A DNA stretch of 64,000 nucleotides from G963662905 sp965230045 (GTDB lineage Bacteria > Bacteroidota > Bacteroidia > Bacteroidales > WRLA01). Location of the stretch: the NCBI GenBank assembly GCA_965230045.1, contig OZ245940.1, positions 682,001 to 746,000 of the forward strand, in the 5' to 3' direction. The position numbers were made by a program, and so were the translations under genes. Positions 1-10,094 of the stretch are shown one piece after another; the stretch's first letter is position 1; each line of letters begins with the position of its first letter. Below the pieces are notes generated by a model, which made no database searches, was not told where the DNA came from, and worked only from the letters and a program-made list of their open reading frames with translations.

Positions 1-1331
1 ACAACTTTTTTGGGATCCTTGCGTGCCCTTGATTTAATTTGCCTGATGAGCGTATTGCTTGTTCCCAATCGTTGCACAAGCTGCTCGCGGTATACGTCCC
101 AGTCTGTGATGGGCTCGCGCGCAATACCGGTATCCATGGCTGCTTTTGCTACGGCCGGCGCAACATATTCGATCAGGCGCGGATCAAATGGTTTTGGGAT
201 GATGTATTCTTTTCCAAAAGAAAAATTCGTGTGATGATAAGCCAGATTGACTTCTGCCGGCACGGGTTGTTGCGCCAGGTCAGCAAGTGCATAACTGGCA
301 GCGAGTTTCATTTCTTCGTTGATTGCGGTGGCTTTGACATCTAATGCTCCACGGAAAATGAATGGAAATCCCAATACATTGTTGATTTGGTTGGGATAGT
401 CCGACCGGCCCGTGGCCATAATGATATCTTCCCGGGTTGCAACAGCTTCTTCGTAAAGGATTTCGGGAATCGGATTTGCTAATGCAAATACTATTGGCTT
501 GGGGGCCATCTTTTTCAGATATTCTTTTTTAAGCACTCCGGCTTTGCTCAGCCCAAGGAACATATCTGCACCATCTAAGGCTTCTTCCAGGGTGTGCAGA
601 TCACGTTCCGTGGCAAACTGGCGTTTGTATTTATTGATGTCGTCGCGGTCAGAACGGATCACACCGCGGCTGTCGAGCATTACGATGTTTTCTTTTTTCA
701 CGCCAAGGGCAACATACAATTTGGTACAGCTAATGGCCGAAGCACCAGCGCCATTTACGACCAGCTTGATGTCTTCTATTTTTTTCTTATTGATTTTTAA
801 AGCATTGATCAAACCAGCTGACGTAATGATTGCAGTGCCGTGTTGATCATCGTGCATTACAGGAATATCCAGGGTTTCTTTAATTTTTTCTTCAATCTCA
901 AAGCATTCCGGAGCTTTGATATCTTCCAGGTTTATTCCACCAAATGTGGGTGCAATAGCTTTAACGGTTTTTACGAATTCATCGATGCCTTTCTGATCGA
1001 TTTCAATATCAAAAACATCGATATCTGCAAAGATTTTGAAGAGCAGTCCTTTGCCTTCCATAACGGGCTTACCGGCAAGTGCGCCGATATCACCAAGGCC
1101 AAGTACAGCGGTGCCGTTCGAAATAACAGCAACAAGGTTTCCCCTGGTAGTATATTTGTAGGCATCATCTTCATTGTCCTTGATTTTCAGGCAGGGATCG
1201 GCAACCCCGGGTGTATAAGCCAGGCTTAGGTCGCGTTGGGTATAATACGGTTTTGTGGGGATTACTTCCAGTTTCCCCGGACGTCCTTTTTCGTGATAGC
1301 TCAGGGCATCACGTCTGAATAATTTATCCAT
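1..1331 (-). CDS. maeB: NADP-dependent malic enzyme, N-terminal part (runs off left edge)
   Basis: Oxidative decarboxylation of malate to pyruvate, supplying NADPH in the cytoplasm. The reverse strand reads from ATG at 1331 (MDKLFRRDALSYHE) without a stop to the window edge, giving 443 codons. Visible malic-enzyme features are the SLAYTPGVADPC segment near residue 40, the VMHDDQHGTA metal and substrate motif, an NAD(P)-binding stretch around VVNGAGASAISC, and FALANPIPEI. Bacteroidota enzymes of this type are about 760 residues with a C-terminal phosphotransacetylase-like domain; that half would lie outside the window, so the full architecture cannot be confirmed. The gene diverges from ruvA. 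Upstream lie a TAGCTTTG -7 element and a perfect 14-base palindrome. Family assignment is firm; the NADP preference is inferred from the family. Confidence 0.93.
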   Translation of the reverse strand, partial: MDKLFRRDALSYHEKGRPGKLEVIPTKPYYTQRDLSLAYTPGVADPCLKIKDNEDDAYKYTTRGNLVAVISNGTAVLGLGDIGALAGKPVMEGKGLLFKIFADIDVFDIEIDQKGIDEFVKTVKAIAPTFGGINLEDIKAPECFEIEEKIKETLDIPVMHDDQHGTAIITSAGLINALKINKKKIEDIKLVVNGAGASAISCTKLYVALGVKKENIVMLDSRGVIRSDRDDINKYKRQFATERDLHTLEEALDGADMFLGLSKAGVLKKEYLKKMAPKPIVFALANPIPEILYEEAVATREDIIMATGRSDYPNQINNVLGFPFIFRGALDVKATAINEEMKLAASYALADLAQQPVPAEVNLAYHHTNFSFGKEYIIPKPFDPRLIEYVAPAVAKAAMDTGIAREPITDWDVYREQLVQRLGTSNTLIRQIKSRARKDPKKV

Positions 1332-1372
1332 GTTCTGGGCTTTAATTTTTTATGGTAGCGTGCAATTCACAA

Positions 1373-1380
1373 CAAAGCTA
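1373..1380 (-). promoter_or_regulatory. Putative -7 promoter element for the malic enzyme gene
   Basis: On the minus strand the sequence is TAGCTTTG, matching the Bacteroidota TAnnTTTG consensus, 41 bases upstream of the ATG. A TTG about 16 bases further upstream could be the -33 element and lies inside the palindrome at 1387-1400. Confidence 0.5.
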
Positions 1381-1386
1381 TTAAAA

Positions 1387-1400
1387 ATTGAGCGCTCAAT
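1387..1400. promoter_or_regulatory. Perfect 14-base palindrome, candidate operator
   Basis: ATTGAGCGCTCAAT is a perfect inverted repeat in the divergent region between the malic enzyme gene and ruvA. It overlaps the place where the -33 element of the malic-enzyme promoter should be, as a repressor site would. No cognate regulator is visible in the window. Confidence 0.4.
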
Positions 1401-1494
1401 CACCAAAATTTGGATCAGTTTTGCCTAAATCAGGCATTTTTTTGCTTCTGGCAAAGCTTTATGCTTTAAAAATATGCCATTAGATGAAAAATTG

Positions 1495-1503
1495 TATTTT
1501 TGC
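1495..1503 (+). promoter_or_regulatory. Putative -7 promoter element for ruvA-sprA
   Basis: TATTTTTGC matches TAnnTTTG and lies 45 bases upstream of the ruvA ATG. No clear -33 TTTG was found at ideal spacing. With only 24 bases between ruvA and sprA, it probably drives both. Confidence 0.5.
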
Positions 1504-1548
1504 ACGGTTTAGAAAATTCTTGATCAAATATACTGAAAATCAATCGTA

Positions 1549-2136
1549 ATGTATTCATTCATTGAAGGCCGTCTGGCAGAAAAAAATCCGACTTATGCGG
1601 TAATCGACTGTCATGGCGTTGGCTATTACCTTCATATTTCCCTGAACACTTTTTCACAAATCAAAGACCAGGAGAAATGCCGTCTGCTCACGCATCTTGT
1701 TGTACGGGAAGATGCAATGATGCTATACGGTTTTTTTGAAGAAAGGGAGCGCAGCCTTTTCCGCAGTCTTATTACAGTAAATGGCGTGGGCGTTAATACT
1801 GCCCGCATTATTTTGTCTTCAATGAGCCCGGACGAAGTGTATCAGTCTATTGTTGGAGAGGATGCAAATGCCCTGAAACGCGTAAAAGGGATCGGAGCAA
1901 AAACAGCCCAGAGGATTATTCTCGATCTTAAAGATAAATTAGGAAAAGATGTGCTGCCAACAGGTGAAAAAGTGCCCCTTAAAGACAATACAGGGCGCGA
2001 TGAAGCGTTACAAGGATTAATTGTTTTGGGTTTCCCAAAATCAGCGGCAGAAAAAGCCATCGATAAAGTTTTAAGCGCATCGAATCAAACATTAAAGGTA
2101 GAAGACCTGATTAAGAATGCTTTGAAAATATTGTAA
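1549..2136 (+). CDS. ruvA: Holliday junction branch migration protein RuvA
   Basis: RuvA tetramers bind Holliday junctions and load the RuvB helicase during recombinational repair. The 195-residue product has the usual family length. It opens with an OB-fold (MYSFIEGRLAEKNP, VIDCHGVGYYL) and carries two helix-hairpin-helix motifs, NGVGVNTA (about 78-85) and KGIGAKTAQRI (about 113-123). A small C-terminal three-helix domain (ALQGLIVLGFPKSAAEKAI, about 154-172) is the part that contacts RuvB. RuvB and RuvC are not in the window. The next gene, sprA, begins 24 bases downstream on the same strand; from memory, this ruvA-sprA-gcvH neighbourhood recurs in Bacteroidota, so the link is positional rather than functional. 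Assignment is secure. Confidence 0.97.
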   Translation: MYSFIEGRLAEKNPTYAVIDCHGVGYYLHISLNTFSQIKDQEKCRLLTHLVVREDAMMLYGFFEERERSLFRSLITVNGVGVNTARIILSSMSPDEVYQSIVGEDANALKRVKGIGAKTAQRIILDLKDKLGKDVLPTGEKVPLKDNTGRDEALQGLIVLGFPKSAAEKAIDKVLSASNQTLKVEDLIKNALKIL

Positions 2137-2160
2137 TTAACCAAAGCCATCGTTACAACA

Positions 2161-5100
2161 TTGAAAAATTCGACACACTATACACGCTGGATATTTCTTA
2201 TTTTGATTGTTACCGGATTTCAATTACAGGTTTCGGCCTCAAATGGATTTGTTTTAAACAATCCGCCGGATACAATCCCCGACTCCTTGAAATTACGCTA
2301 TCCTATACCACGGGAGGGCGGCATAGACAGCAGGAAAACCCCAGAATCAAGCCCATTATATTTTAGCGATCCCTCCAATATCACTACTGAGGTGGAATTT
2401 AATCCGCAAACGGGCGAATATGAAGTGAAACGGAAAATTGGAAACCTGGACTACCGTCCGGCAAAGTATATGGACTTGAACGAATATCTTGGCTATGACC
2501 TGAAAAATTCGCTGCGATCGTACTGGAAAGAACGATCTATGGCTTCGGCAGCAGGAGGAAGGTCGGGCATTATTCCTGATATCTACATCGGTGGGGAAGC
2601 TTTTGACCGTATTTTTGGGTCAAATACCATAGATATCCGTCCGCAAGGTTCTGCCGAACTGATTTTTGGCGTTACCGGAAACCGCCGCGATGACCCAACA
2701 ATCAATGTGAGGCAAAGACAAACATTGAATTTTGATTTTCAACAGAAAATCCAAATGAATGTTATTGCAAAAATCGGCGAAAAAATTGAGTTTAAAGCCA
2801 ATTACAATACCGAATCATCCTTTAATTTTGATAATAAAGTTCAGTTGAAGTATGAAGGCGATGAAGATGAAATTATCAAGCTGATCGAAGCCGGTGATGT
2901 AACCCTTCCTTTGAACAGTACACTTATCCAAGGCAGCCAGAGCCTTTTTGGCATCAAAACAAAGCTGCAGTTTGGGCGGACTACGGTTACGGCTGTTTTC
3001 TCCAAGCAGGAAAGTGAAAGCAAATCGATAACCGTTGAAGGGGGTGCACAAACCAATACCTTTAATATCCGTGCCGACCAGTACGAAGAAAACAGGCACT
3101 TTTTTCTGGCACAGTATTACCGCGAGCATTATAACGAGGGGCTCAGCAGATTACCAATTATTAACTCTAATGTCAGCATTACAAAAATTGAAGTTTGGGT
3201 AACCAATATCGGCCCTGCCGTTACCGATAACAGGAATATCGTTGCATTCCAGGATCTTGGCGAAAAAGCGCCCTACCGCGATAATATTATTTATCCTACA
3301 CCGGGTATGCCGGCATATCCTGATAACGATGCCAACAACCTTTTGGACAAGCTCAATATCACAACAGTACGAAATATTAACGAGGTTTCCAATTATCTGA
3401 AATCCCCTCCGTTGAACTTTGTTGCAGGACTTGATTTCGAGAAGGTGGAAAGTGCAAGAAAACTTGCAGCATCGGAGTACTCCTTTAACTCCAAATTGGG
3501 TTTTATTTCGTTAAATACCACATTAAACCCGGATCAAACCCTTGCTGTTGCCTATCAATATACCGTTGTTGGCGATACGGCGGTTTATCAGGTGGGTGAA
3601 TTTTCGGATGCAGGTATTAACGACCCGCAGTGCCTCATCGTAAAATTACTGAAAAGTACTGCCATCAACACAAGGGTTCCTATGTGGAACCTGATGATGA
3701 AGAACGTTTATTCCTTGCGTGCCTATCAGGTGAACAGTGAAGATTTTATCTTGAACATTGTTTATAGTGGCAGCGATAATGGTGTTCCAACAGGGTATCT
3801 TTCTGAAGGTGACGTTGAAGGTAAACCATTGATTCAAGTGATGGGCCTGGATAAATTGGATCCGCAGCTTAACCCACCACCGGATGGAATCTTTGATTTT
3901 ATTGACAATGCAGCCATCAACGGAGGTACGATACAGGCGAGTAACGGTCGGATTTATTTCCCTGTTCTTGAACCCTTTGGTCAGGATCTGAGGGATTCTA
4001 TAGGGGATGACCGTATTGCGGATAAGTATTGTTACGATTCGCTTTATACCATGACCAAAACCGATGCACAGCAATATCCGGATAAAAATAAATTTTACCT
4101 CGATGGTTATTACAAATCATCTTCAGGAAGTGAAATAAGCCTGAATGCACTGAACGTGCCGCAAGGTTCGGTAAAAGTAACAGCCGGCGGTATCGCGCTT
4201 ACCGAAAATGTTGATTATACCGTTGATTATACCTTGGGACGCGTACGCATTATTAATGAAGGTATCCTTAATTCCGGTACGCCGATCAATATCTCCATGG
4301 AAAGCAATAATATGTTCAGTATCCAGTCAAAACGATATATGGGGATGCATATTGACCATAAAGTAAACGAACGACTGAACCTTGGTGCGACAATTATTAA
4401 CCTGCATGAGCGGCCACTGACCCAAAAAACAAACCTTGGCGACGACCCAATCTCCAATACAATTTGGGGTGTTGATTTTCAATATAATGATGAATCACGA
4501 TTAATCACAAAGTTGATTGATAAGCTGCCCGGCATTGAAACAAAAATGCCTTCAAAAGTTACCATCGATGGTGAATTTGCTCATTTTATTCCCGGTCATC
4601 CATCTGTGATTGGTTCTTCAGGAACCAGTTATATTGATGATTTTGAAGGAACTAAATCAACAATAGACCTGAAGAGTACCGTTAACTGGTTTTTGGCCAG
4701 TACACCACAAGGACAGACCCGCAGCGGAGAATTTCCCGAAGCTGCTATTGGCACAGGGCTGGAGTATGGTTATAACCGTTCCAAACTTGCCTGGTATATC
4801 ATCGACCCCCTTTTCTATGACAGAAACGGTACTTTGGTGCCACCCAATGTCGATAATGACGAGTTGAGTAAAAATGAAGTGCGCCAGGTGCTCGAAACCG
4901 AGGTGTTCCCAAATAAAGAAATCCCCAACGGGACACCTACCAATATTGCCGTTTTGAACATGGCTTATTATCCATCCGAACGCGGCCCCTATAACTATGA
5001 TGTTGAGGGCGCAAGTGGTATTTCGCGTGGTTTGGGTGAAAATGGTAAGCTGAAAGATCCGGAAACACGTTGGGGCGGTATGATGCGCCGCATCGAATCT

Positions 5101-8100
5101 TCCGATTTTGAAGCAACCAATGTGGAATATATCGAATTCTGGTTAATGGATCCTTTTGCCGATAAGGAAAACCATTCCGGTGGTGAGCTTTATTTCAACC
5201 TGGGTGATGTTTCTGAGGATATCCTTCGCGACTCCCGTAAAGCTTTTGAGAATGGCCTGCCTGTGAGTGATGTAGTCGAAAATGTGGATACAACCATCTG
5301 GGGGCGTGTGCCAAACAAACAAAACCTGGTTGAAGCATTTGATAATAATACTGATTCGCGTCCATGGCAGGATGTGGGTTATGACGGTCTGCGCGATGAA
5401 GATGAACGCACATTTTTCGAAGCCGGTTATCTTGGCCGTATTGCCGGGCTCTATGGCGTTGGTTCTCCGGCATATGTGCAGGCAGGAACCGACCCTTCGG
5501 CGGATAACTACCACTACTTCCGTGGAACCGATTATGACAACGACCCGCTCTACAGCAGCGTGCTCGAACGCTATAAAAACTATAACGGTACCGAAGGAAA
5601 CTCCCCGGCAGCCGAGCAATCCAACGAAGCCTATCCAACATCTTCTACACCAAATCCAAACGTGGAAGATATTAATAAAGACAATACCCTCTCCGAAGAT
5701 GAACGCTATTTCCAGTATCATGTGGATTTGCGTCCCGAGATGATGAATATTGGCGAAAATTATATTTCAGATATATATGAAGCAACCGGTATCTCGCTTC
5801 AAAATGGCGACAAAGGCAGCGTTAAATGGTATCAATTCAAAATTCCGATCAAACGCCCCGATGCGGTAGTTGGCGACATCAGCGATTTTAAATCCATCCG
5901 GTTTATGCGTATGTTCTTTAAAGGGTTTAGTGAAGAAATTGTTTGTCGCTTTGCAACGTTGGAATTGGTGCGCTCTACTTGGCGGCGTTACGATTACGAT
6001 CTTTTGGCCCCGGGCGAATATATCCCGCTTGACGACCAAAGTGAAACGCGCCTGGTTCTTTCTACGGTAAATATTGAAGAAAATGGCTACAGGGAACCGG
6101 TTCCTTATGTAATCCCCCCTGGAATTGAGCGTGAAATTAATTATGGTACAACCAATTTCACAAGACTTAACGAACAGTCCATGTCTTTGGAAATTAAGGA
6201 ACTGCTTGATGGAGATGCCCGTGCTGTTTATAAAAACACAGATTTCGATTTCCGTCAGTATGAACGCCTGAAAATGTTTGTGCATGCAGAAGATGTCGAT
6301 TTGAACAACCCAAATGAAACAGGAGACCTTACTGTATTCCTGCGTTTGGGATCGGATTTTACCCAAAACTACTACGAATACGAAATCCCGCTGGAATTTA
6401 CACCTTGGTACACATCACGCACCGATGATGAAGCTATCTGGCCGGAAGCAAACCGCTTTGATGTTGAACTGCAAAAACTTGTAGATGCCAAAATCATGCG
6501 GAATACAGACATGCGCCAAACAGGGTCAACAATAACACTAAGCACGGAATATGTCGTTTTCGATGGAAAAAACAAAATCACAGTTGTTGGTTCTCCAAGT
6601 ATCAGCGATGTAATGTCCATCATGATTGGTGTACGCAATCCAAAAAAGCAAAGTGCATTGGATCTGGACAATGGTAGCCCGCGCAGCGCAATCATTTGGG
6701 TAGATGAACTGCGTTTGACCGATTTCGTGAACAAAAGCGGATGGGCTGCAGTGGCGCGGGTTCGAAGCGATCTGGCCGATATTGGTAATATCCAGATAAG
6801 CGGGGCACACAGTACGCCAGGTTTCGGAGCCATTGAACAAAAAGTGAATGAGCGCCAAATGGATACCAAAACCAGTATCGATTTTGCCACCAATATGCAA
6901 TTGGGCCGCTTCTTCCCCGAAGAATGGGGACTGCGTATCCCGATGCACTTTGATATGAGCCATGCAATCAGTTCGCCGGAATATAATCCACTCGACCCGG
7001 ATATCAAACTGGAAGACGACCTGGGAACTTATACATCTGATCAGGCCAAAGACAGTGTCCGCGACCTTACCCAAGATGTTGTGCGCAGGTTCAATGTGAA
7101 CTTTATGAATGTCCGAAAAGAACGGGTTGGGACAAACCAAAAACAGCGCGTTTACGATATTGAAAACTTTGACGTTTCTTATTCCTACTCAAAAACAACA
7201 GCGCATAACCCGGATATTGAATTCGATAACCGTACAGTGTACCGGGGCGGCCTTGGTTATAACTTCACCAATAAACCCAAAGAGGTTAAACCCTTTGATA
7301 AAGTTAAATTCCTGAACAAAAGCTATTTGAAGCTTATTAAAGAATTTAACTTTTATTATCTGCCCAAGATGTTCAGCTTCCGCACTGACCTGAACCGGGA
7401 GTATGTTGAGAAGAAATTGCGCAATAAAACACAGGCCGATATCATCATCCAGCCTACTTATATGAAATCCTACACATGGAACCGTACCTACGATTTGAAA
7501 TGGGATCTGGCCAAAAGCCTCAAACTGGATTTCAAAGCGATGGCGGATGCGTTTATTGATGAGCTGCCCGGTAGCCGCGATAGTGATGATTATGGATATA
7601 CCGCAGCAGAAAAAAGAGAACGGGTAAATGACCAGCTTCTGAGTGGAGGTACAATGGATCGTTATTATCAAACGACTAGCCTTAATTACCGTGTACCATT
7701 TAATAATATACCGATTCTGAACTGGATTAATGCCACGGCACGTTATCAGGCAGATTATACATGGACTGCCAGCCCACAATCCATACAGGAAGCAATGGGA
7801 AACAGTATTGAAAACGCCAATACCAAGCAGATCAATGCCAATGCACGCTTTACCAAATTATATAATAAAATACCTTATCTGAAAAAACTGAACAGCTCGC
7901 GTAAATCCGCCCGTCGCGGACCGGGTGGAATGGGTGGCCCGCCACAACGCCAGCAAAAGAAAGAGCAGGATACTGCCGACGATAAAGATAAGGTAAACTA
8001 TTTTAAGCTGGTTGCAGATAATGTGCTGAAGCTTATGATGATGGTAAAAGATGGTAGCCTGACCTATTCAGAAACCAATGGGACATTTTTGCCCGGTTTC

Positions 8101-9384
8101 CTGCCTGAACCTAACATTTTAGGAAACAGCACTTCCGGTTCATTGGCTCCGGGATTGCCCTTTGTTTTTGGTAGCCAGGAAGATATTCGCTGGACAGCAG
8201 TTGAAAACGGATGGATAACAGTTGACTCAGCATTCAACACACAGTATATGACCAAATATACCACCAATCTGAATGCCCGCTTAACCATCGAGCCCATCCG
8301 TGATTTACGCATCGAATTGAATGCAACACGTACCTACAGTGAAAATTATTCCGAGTATTTTAAATATCAGGATGGAATTTTTGGTAGTTTCTCGCCAATG
8401 ACACGCGGTAGTTTCAGTATTTCAACATTTATGCTCCCCACTTCATTTATGGGGCCTGATGATGAAAACAATTCCGAAGCCTATAACAATTTACGCGATT
8501 ATCGTCAGGATGTGGCTTTCCGTTTGGCCTACGAAAATCCAAACTGGACCGGACGTATTGTGGACAGTACAGGATACCCGGAAGGTTACGGCCCCGCCCA
8601 GCAGGAAGTGTTGCATTATGCTTTCCTCGCTGCCTACACCGGGAAAAGCCCTGCATCGGTCAGCCTGAATGAGTTCCCGACGATTCCGCTTCCGAACTGG
8701 CGTATCACCTATAAAGGACTGACCAAATACGACTTCTTTAAACAGTATTTTAAGAATTTCACAATTTCTCACTCCTATCGGTCAACCTATAATGTTGGCA
8801 GCTATGTGTCCAATATTCTTTTTGAAGGAGAAGACGGACATCCTGCAGCACAGGACGATGCAAATAATTTCATCTCCCAGTATGAAATTGGACAGATTAC
8901 GATGACAGAGCAGTTTGCCCCGATTTTCGGAATTGACATGACTTGGAAAAACAGCCTGATGTCCAAGCTGGAATTCAAAAAATCACGTAACCTTTCCCTG
9001 AGTTTTGTGAACAATCAGCTCACCGAAGTAAGTAGTGATGAATTTGTTATTGGGATGGGATATCGTTTCAAAGAAGTGCCGCTTGTGTTCAAATCAATGG
9101 GCGGTACCCGAGGCAAACGCCTGAAAAGCGACCTGAACCTGAAAGCGGATATCTCCGTAAGGAAAAATAAAACCATCCTGAGAAGGATTGATACCGGTGA
9201 AGACCAGATTAGTTCCGGACAGGAAGTGATTAGCATCAATTTCTCTGCCGATTATATGATTAGCCAGCAATTCAATATCCGTTTCTTCTTTGATAAGATT
9301 ATCAATAACCCATATGTTTCCAACCAATACAGTAACTCAACAACCAAAGGTGGAATTAGTATGAGGTTTACTTTATCGGAATAG
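2161..9384 (+). CDS. sprA: T9SS outer-membrane translocon protein SprA (Sov)
   Basis: SprA forms the giant outer-membrane barrel through which T9SS cargo leaves the periplasm; it is called Sov in Porphyromonas gingivalis and is needed for gliding in Flavobacterium johnsoniae. The 2407-residue length is typical. The start is TTG at 2161: no in-frame ATG lies between the ruvA stop and the signal peptide, which reads cleanly from here (hydrophobic core WIFLILIVTGF, about residues 10-20, ending in VSAS). Family-typical stretches include SGIIPDIYIGGEAFDRIFG near residue 140, RQRQTLNFDFQQKIQMNV near 185, and a beta-rich C-terminus ending in GISMRFTLSE. Near residue 1915 is a low-complexity basic/proline segment (RRGPGGMGGPPQRQQKKEQ), probably a loop. 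The likely clients in this window are the M14 and C25 peptidases and perhaps the 1402-residue protein. Confidence 0.96.
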   Translation: MKNSTHYTRWIFLILIVTGFQLQVSASNGFVLNNPPDTIPDSLKLRYPIPREGGIDSRKTPESSPLYFSDPSNITTEVEFNPQTGEYEVKRKIGNLDYRPAKYMDLNEYLGYDLKNSLRSYWKERSMASAAGGRSGIIPDIYIGGEAFDRIFGSNTIDIRPQGSAELIFGVTGNRRDDPTINVRQRQTLNFDFQQKIQMNVIAKIGEKIEFKANYNTESSFNFDNKVQLKYEGDEDEIIKLIEAGDVTLPLNSTLIQGSQSLFGIKTKLQFGRTTVTAVFSKQESESKSITVEGGAQTNTFNIRADQYEENRHFFLAQYYREHYNEGLSRLPIINSNVSITKIEVWVTNIGPAVTDNRNIVAFQDLGEKAPYRDNIIYPTPGMPAYPDNDANNLLDKLNITTVRNINEVSNYLKSPPLNFVAGLDFEKVESARKLAASEYSFNSKLGFISLNTTLNPDQTLAVAYQYTVVGDTAVYQVGEFSDAGINDPQCLIVKLLKSTAINTRVPMWNLMMKNVYSLRAYQVNSEDFILNIVYSGSDNGVPTGYLSEGDVEGKPLIQVMGLDKLDPQLNPPPDGIFDFIDNAAINGGTIQASNGRIYFPVLEPFGQDLRDSIGDDRIADKYCYDSLYTMTKTDAQQYPDKNKFYLDGYYKSSSGSEISLNALNVPQGSVKVTAGGIALTENVDYTVDYTLGRVRIINEGILNSGTPINISMESNNMFSIQSKRYMGMHIDHKVNERLNLGATIINLHERPLTQKTNLGDDPISNTIWGVDFQYNDESRLITKLIDKLPGIETKMPSKVTIDGEFAHFIPGHPSVIGSSGTSYIDDFEGTKSTIDLKSTVNWFLASTPQGQTRSGEFPEAAIGTGLEYGYNRSKLAWYIIDPLFYDRNGTLVPPNVDNDELSKNEVRQVLETEVFPNKEIPNGTPTNIAVLNMAYYPSERGPYNYDVEGASGISRGLGENGKLKDPETRWGGMMRRIESSDFEATNVEYIEFWLMDPFADKENHSGGELYFNLGDVSEDILRDSRKAFENGLPVSDVVENVDTTIWGRVPNKQNLVEAFDNNTDSRPWQDVGYDGLRDEDERTFFEAGYLGRIAGLYGVGSPAYVQAGTDPSADNYHYFRGTDYDNDPLYSSVLERYKNYNGTEGNSPAAEQSNEAYPTSSTPNPNVEDINKDNTLSEDERYFQYHVDLRPEMMNIGENYISDIYEATGISLQNGDKGSVKWYQFKIPIKRPDAVVGDISDFKSIRFMRMFFKGFSEEIVCRFATLELVRSTWRRYDYDLLAPGEYIPLDDQSETRLVLSTVNIEENGYREPVPYVIPPGIEREINYGTTNFTRLNEQSMSLEIKELLDGDARAVYKNTDFDFRQYERLKMFVHAEDVDLNNPNETGDLTVFLRLGSDFTQNYYEYEIPLEFTPWYTSRTDDEAIWPEANRFDVELQKLVDAKIMRNTDMRQTGSTITLSTEYVVFDGKNKITVVGSPSISDVMSIMIGVRNPKKQSALDLDNGSPRSAIIWVDELRLTDFVNKSGWAAVARVRSDLADIGNIQISGAHSTPGFGAIEQKVNERQMDTKTSIDFATNMQLGRFFPEEWGLRIPMHFDMSHAISSPEYNPLDPDIKLEDDLGTYTSDQAKDSVRDLTQDVVRRFNVNFMNVRKERVGTNQKQRVYDIENFDVSYSYSKTTAHNPDIEFDNRTVYRGGLGYNFTNKPKEVKPFDKVKFLNKSYLKLIKEFNFYYLPKMFSFRTDLNREYVEKKLRNKTQADIIIQPTYMKSYTWNRTYDLKWDLAKSLKLDFKAMADAFIDELPGSRDSDDYGYTAAEKRERVNDQLLSGGTMDRYYQTTSLNYRVPFNNIPILNWINATARYQADYTWTASPQSIQEAMGNSIENANTKQINANARFTKLYNKIPYLKKLNSSRKSARRGPGGMGGPPQRQQKKEQDTADDKDKVNYFKLVADNVLKLMMMVKDGSLTYSETNGTFLPGFLPEPNILGNSTSGSLAPGLPFVFGSQEDIRWTAVENGWITVDSAFNTQYMTKYTTNLNARLTIEPIRDLRIELNATRTYSENYSEYFKYQDGIFGSFSPMTRGSFSISTFMLPTSFMGPDDENNSEAYNNLRDYRQDVAFRLAYENPNWTGRIVDSTGYPEGYGPAQQEVLHYAFLAAYTGKSPASVSLNEFPTIPLPNWRITYKGLTKYDFFKQYFKNFTISHSYRSTYNVGSYVSNILFEGEDGHPAAQDDANNFISQYEIGQITMTEQFAPIFGIDMTWKNSLMSKLEFKKSRNLSLSFVNNQLTEVSSDEFVIGMGYRFKEVPLVFKSMGGTRGKRLKSDLNLKADISVRKNKTILRRIDTGEDQISSGQEVISINFSADYMISQQFNIRFFFDKIINNPYVSNQYSNSTTKGGISMRFTLSE

Positions 9385-9531
9385 GCGGAGCTTTTTTGGT
9401 ATTATTTATACCGGATTTAGAAAATGAACTAATATGGTGATTGTCAATTTATTGTAATAATAATTCATTGAAATGAAACAAGATGTGCTCATCAACTTTT
9501 TTCCGGATGAAACAACTTTTGAAATAAAGCG

Positions 9532-9540
9532 TACATTTGC
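9532..9540 (+). promoter_or_regulatory. Putative -7 promoter element for gcvH
   Basis: TACATTTGC matches TAnnTTTG exactly, 38 bases upstream of the chosen gcvH ATG. Its position argues against any upstream-extended start for gcvH, because the TTG at 9537 lies inside the element. Confidence 0.6.
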
Positions 9541-9578
9541 ATATTAACTATTATCACAATCAAAAAAATTCATTAGAA

Positions 9579-9962
9579 ATGAAAGTTATAGAAGGTCTTA
9601 AGTACACAAAAAATCATGAATGGATCAAAGTTGATGGCGACTTGGCAATTGTTGGTATCACTGATTTTGCTCAGAGCCAGTTAGGCGACATCGTTTTTGT
9701 TGATGCAGCAGATTCCGTAGGCGAGACTATCGAAAAAGGTGAATCATTTGGTTCGATTGAAGCAGTAAAAACTGTTGAAGACGTTTTCCTTCCTGCTTCC
9801 GGAGAGATCATTGAGTTTAACGAAGAGCTTGAAGGAAAAGAAGAAGTGATCAACTCAGACCCTTACGAAGGTGGCTGGATCGTGAAAATTAAGCTTTCCA
9901 ATCCTGATGAGTTAGATGATCTTCTTGATGCTGAAGCTTATAAAGCACACATCGCAGAATAA
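9579..9962 (+). CDS. gcvH: Glycine cleavage system H protein
   Basis: GcvH is the lipoylated shuttle of the glycine cleavage complex, carrying the aminomethyl group from GcvP to GcvT and GcvL; it may also serve in lipoate relay. From ATG at 9579 the product is 127 residues, the normal family length, starting MKVIEGLKYTKNHEWIKVDG. The lipoylation site is Lys64 in GSIEAVKTVEDVF, and the fold is flanked by GITDFAQSQLGDIVFV and NSDPYEGGWIVKI. A longer in-frame start at TTG 9537 is rejected because it sits in the promoter box and adds 14 residues not found in the family. No gcvT or gcvP is present; the gene sits alone behind sprA with its own promoter and terminator. Confidence 0.97.
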   Translation: MKVIEGLKYTKNHEWIKVDGDLAIVGITDFAQSQLGDIVFVDAADSVGETIEKGESFGSIEAVKTVEDVFLPASGEIIEFNEELEGKEEVINSDPYEGGWIVKIKLSNPDELDDLLDAEAYKAHIAE

Positions 9963-9973
9963 TTTCATTGTTT

Positions 9974-10011
9974 AGCCCTGTATTTTATTATAACACAGGG
10001 CTGAATTTTTT
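9974..10011 (+). terminator. Rho-independent terminator after gcvH
   Basis: An 8-base perfect stem, AGCCCTGT (9974-9981) with ACAGGGCT (9995-10002), is followed by GAATTTTTT, 11 bases after the gcvH stop. Confidence 0.75.
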
Positions 10012-10094
10012 AGCCCGTTCTGGCGGCCTTTGAATTTTTGGAAGCCAAATTTTTGTGAAATATTGCTAACAGCAAAAATAGTTTTCAAAAGTTT

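Noticed and set aside
1422..1443. A TGCCT/AGGCA hairpin followed by a T run, read as a terminator
   Set aside because: The stem is only five bases and no plus-strand gene ends upstream of it.
5143..5721. A 192-codon minus-strand frame inside sprA
   Set aside because: It lies wholly within a well-supported coding sequence, has no promoter box and its product resembles no known protein.
9537..9578. An upstream TTG start extending GcvH by 14 residues
   Set aside because: The TTG is part of the TACATTTGC promoter box, and the extension is absent from the family.
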